Source: UBA9926 sp018645765 (GTDB taxonomy: Bacteria > Pseudomonadota > Gammaproteobacteria > Pseudomonadales > Azotimanducaceae). Taken from it: a stretch of 64,000 nt of DNA. The stretch spans positions 285,743-349,742 of the forward strand of contig CASIBO010000005.1 in assembly GCA_949372755.1 (NCBI GenBank). The letters run 5' to 3'. The position numbers and the translations under genes were made by a program. The notes under the pieces are model-generated. The model saw only the letters and a program-made list of their open reading frames with translations. It was not told the DNA's origin and ran no database searches. Below, piece by piece: positions 62,569 to 64,000 of the stretch (within the stretch, counting starts at the first letter, position 1; each line of letters begins with the position of its first letter).

Positions 62569-63306
62569 TTATCGGCCCTGGAACACCGGCGGGCGCTTCG
62601 CCTTGAAGGCCACCCGGCCCTCTGCGCCGTCTTCCGAGTCTCGGACTTTAAGCAATTGATCACGCGCCAGGGCTGCCAATTCGGCTGGGCCTTTCGGAAG
62701 CGTTTGATCGACAAAGTTTTTGATCGTCTGCACCACAAGGGGCGCGCTCCGCTCGAGAATTCTGGCATATTCCAAAGCAGCGGCGAGTTGCTGCCCAACC
62801 GGCACCACGCGATTGACCATGCCCACGTCAAAGGCACGTTGCGCATCAATGTCCTGCCCCAGCAACATAAATTCCATGGCAATTTTATGCGGCACCCTTG
62901 CGGCGCAGCTGGCTATTAACCCGCCTGTAAATCCAACCTGCGCCTCGGGATATCGAAACCGAGTATCGTTCGCGGCAACGACCAGGTCACACATCTGAAC
63001 TAAAATGTAAGCACCGCCGACACAAAAACCTTGGACCGCCGCGATAATCGGCTTATCCAACTGAACCCCAACCGATGGGACTGCCTGCCACATTTCCTTC
63101 GGCGCCTGCTTAATATCAGCGCCAACCGAAAAAGCCCGCTCGCCGGCCGCACACAAAATAGCGCATCGCGCCTGGTCGTCCTCTCGGTACCGAATCCAGG
63201 CCGCTCTTAGACCTTGAACCACGTTTTCATCCAGCGCGTTCAATTGTTCCGGCCGATTGATCCGAATGATCGCTGTCTGCTGATCCATTTCGTAGGTCAC
63301 AACCAT
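62569..63306 (-). CDS. Enoyl-CoA hydratase/isomerase family protein
   Basis: A 245-residue crotonase-fold protein. It has RPEQLNALDE, the altered oxyanion motif AFSVGADIKQAP (Ser-Val for the usual Cys-Ala), QGFCVGGAYILVQMCD, and YPEAQVGFTGGLIASCA, where the usual catalytic Glu is replaced by Gly. It ends AFKAKRPPVFQGR. Loss of the Glu argues for a non-hydratase reaction such as dehalogenation, isomerisation or thioester chemistry. The ATG start has GAGG upstream. It converges on the tandem repeat array. Confidence 0.86.
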   Translation of the reverse strand: MVVTYEMDQQTAIIRINRPEQLNALDENVVQGLRAAWIRYREDDQARCAILCAAGERAFSVGADIKQAPKEMWQAVPSVGVQLDKPIIAAVQGFCVGGAYILVQMCDLVVAANDTRFRYPEAQVGFTGGLIASCAARVPHKIAMEFMLLGQDIDAQRAFDVGMVNRVVPVGQQLAAALEYARILERSAPLVVQTIKNFVDQTLPKGPAELAALARDQLLKVRDSEDGAEGRVAFKAKRPPVFQGR

Positions 63307-63358
63307 GCTTGGTTCCTCTTTAGGTTTAAATCACTCATTGAATCACGCAATAAAGCTT

Positions 63359-63958
63359 CTATTGGACCGCGTAGATCGTATCGACAGCGAGTTGCGCCGT
63401 CTCCCTCAAGCCACGACTGTTGATCGAAAACTGATTCTGCAAGAAGGTCATTTGATCACCCAGGATCCGGCCGCTGTGGGTCAATGCCAGATATTCAGCA
63501 TGATTAGGCCGATAGGGTAGGGCCAATAACGACAGAGAGGATTCTGACAATAAGCGATTACCCTTGCGGGCATTGCAGCGCTTACAAGCTGTCACCACGT
63601 TCATCCATTCATCTTGCCCACCCCGAGAAACAGGATGCACATGATCCCGACTCAGCGCTGTCGCAGGCAAAGCGAGCCCGCAATACAGGCAGCGATACTG
63701 ATCGCGCTTAAACAGCGTAGCGTTAGACAAGGCGGCTTTGCCATCCATTGAAACAACTTGCCCCTTACACGCCAGCACACTGGTAAGGGCCAGCACAGTA
63801 CGTTGCCCTGTTTTAGAATAACCGCCTCGAACCACTTTCAATGTGTCACCGAACGTCCAGCTGACCAGCTCTCGCGCATGCAGCGAGACCGCTTCTTGCC
63901 AGCTTAACCATGACAGCGGCAACCCTGCAGTATTAATCCTCAAGATCCAGCCGTTCAT
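63359..63958 (-). CDS. HNH endonuclease family protein
   Basis: A 199-residue protein. A beta-rich N-terminal half (INTAGLPLSWLSWQEAVSL) precedes a zinc-ribbon HNH module: YRCLYCG, then RDHVHPVSRGGQDEWMNVVTACKRCNARKGNR. The two CxxC pairs bind zinc and the DH...N residues form the nuclease centre. Chromosomal, stand-alone HNH proteins of this kind are common in gammaproteobacteria and of unknown role. It does not sit beside a phage or intron. The ATG start has GGAG upstream. Confidence 0.9.
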   Translation of the reverse strand: MNGWILRINTAGLPLSWLSWQEAVSLHARELVSWTFGDTLKVVRGGYSKTGQRTVLALTSVLACKGQVVSMDGKAALSNATLFKRDQYRCLYCGLALPATALSRDHVHPVSRGGQDEWMNVVTACKRCNARKGNRLLSESSLSLLALPYRPNHAEYLALTHSGRILGDQMTFLQNQFSINSRGLRETAQLAVDTIYAVQ

Positions 63959-64000
63959 TCAGCGCTCCTTCACAAAAGGTCGATAGCCCCACAGGCACTC

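Noticed and set aside
62163..62606. Open frame of 147 codons across the 17-bp repeats, giving a repeated 17-residue peptide
   Set aside because: The frame is open only because the repeat lacks stops in any phase. No ribosome site precedes its start, and it overlaps the convergent hydratase gene.

Overview
The window looks like chromosomal DNA of a free-living, probably aerobic and heterotrophic gammaproteobacterium. Three regulatory signs support this: a LexA/SOS box of the CTG-N10-CAG type (54038-54057), a Fur box in front of feoAB (862-880), and a TonB-dependent outer-membrane receptor. The gene mix is heavy in acyl-CoA and oxygenase chemistry: six enoyl-CoA hydratase paralogues, two P450s, a carotenoid oxygenase, two 2-oxoglutarate-type dioxygenases, glutathione transferases and kappa-GST-like isomerases. 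That mix is typical of marine gammaproteobacteria living on lipids, terpenoids and other hydrocarbon-like substrates. The genus cannot be named from the sequence. No phage, transposase, integrase or CRISPR array was seen.

Layout. 1-0.9 kb: Fur-regulated ferrous iron uptake (feoB truncated at the window edge, feoA). 0.9-7.1 kb: a minus-strand catabolic block with an SDR, an APH-type kinase fused to a small C-terminal domain, an acyl-CoA dehydrogenase, a 2-oxo acid hydratase-like protein and two DsbA-fold isomerase-like proteins. The kinase/dehydrogenase pair resembles the 4-hydroxyacyl-CoA phosphorylation route (LvaA/LvaC, ACAD10/11). 7.2-19.5 kb: mixed single genes, including a membrane-bound metal-dependent hydrolase, ECH plus VOC, a fatty acid desaturase, a TIM-barrel epimerase-like protein, two esterases/hydrolases, a TauD-like dioxygenase, a carotenoid oxygenase, a GST and an aldonolactone oxidase. 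19.8-26.9 kb: an acyclic-terpene-utilisation-like operon (acyl-CoA carboxylase beta and alpha, enoyl-CoA hydratase, AtuA) followed by a convergent SDR. 27.0-31.7 kb: a tightly overlapped operon with a PTPS/QueD-fold enzyme lacking the usual catalytic Cys, an SDR, a YhhQ-type queuosine precursor transporter, a DUF924 protein, a TPR protein and an ECH.

31.7-40 kb: GST, FAD amine oxidase-like protein, CYP153-like P450, ECH, truA, glutaredoxin-like protein, limonene epoxide hydrolase-like protein, ECH and a kappa-GST-like protein. 40-49 kb: BCCT transporter, TonB receptor with a perfect inverted repeat upstream, TPR-sulfotransferase and N-acyl-D-amino-acid deacylase-like amidohydrolase. 49-54 kb: convergent PP2C phosphatase and Ser/Thr kinase, a candidate structured small RNA, a VOC-Rieske-P450 cluster and tRNA-Arg(UCG). 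54-64 kb: SOS box with an unknown small gene, MarR regulator, VanX-like dipeptidase, secreted RidA, two MATE exporters around a PhyH dioxygenase, CaiB-family CoA transferase, an 18-copy 17-bp tandem repeat, ECH and an HNH nuclease.

The least explained elements are the candidate RNA at 51.03-51.19 kb, the SOS-box locus at 54.0 kb, the 17-bp repeat at 62.2-62.5 kb, and the kinase fusion at 2.0-3.4 kb. All functional assignments come from reading motifs by eye. No database search was run.
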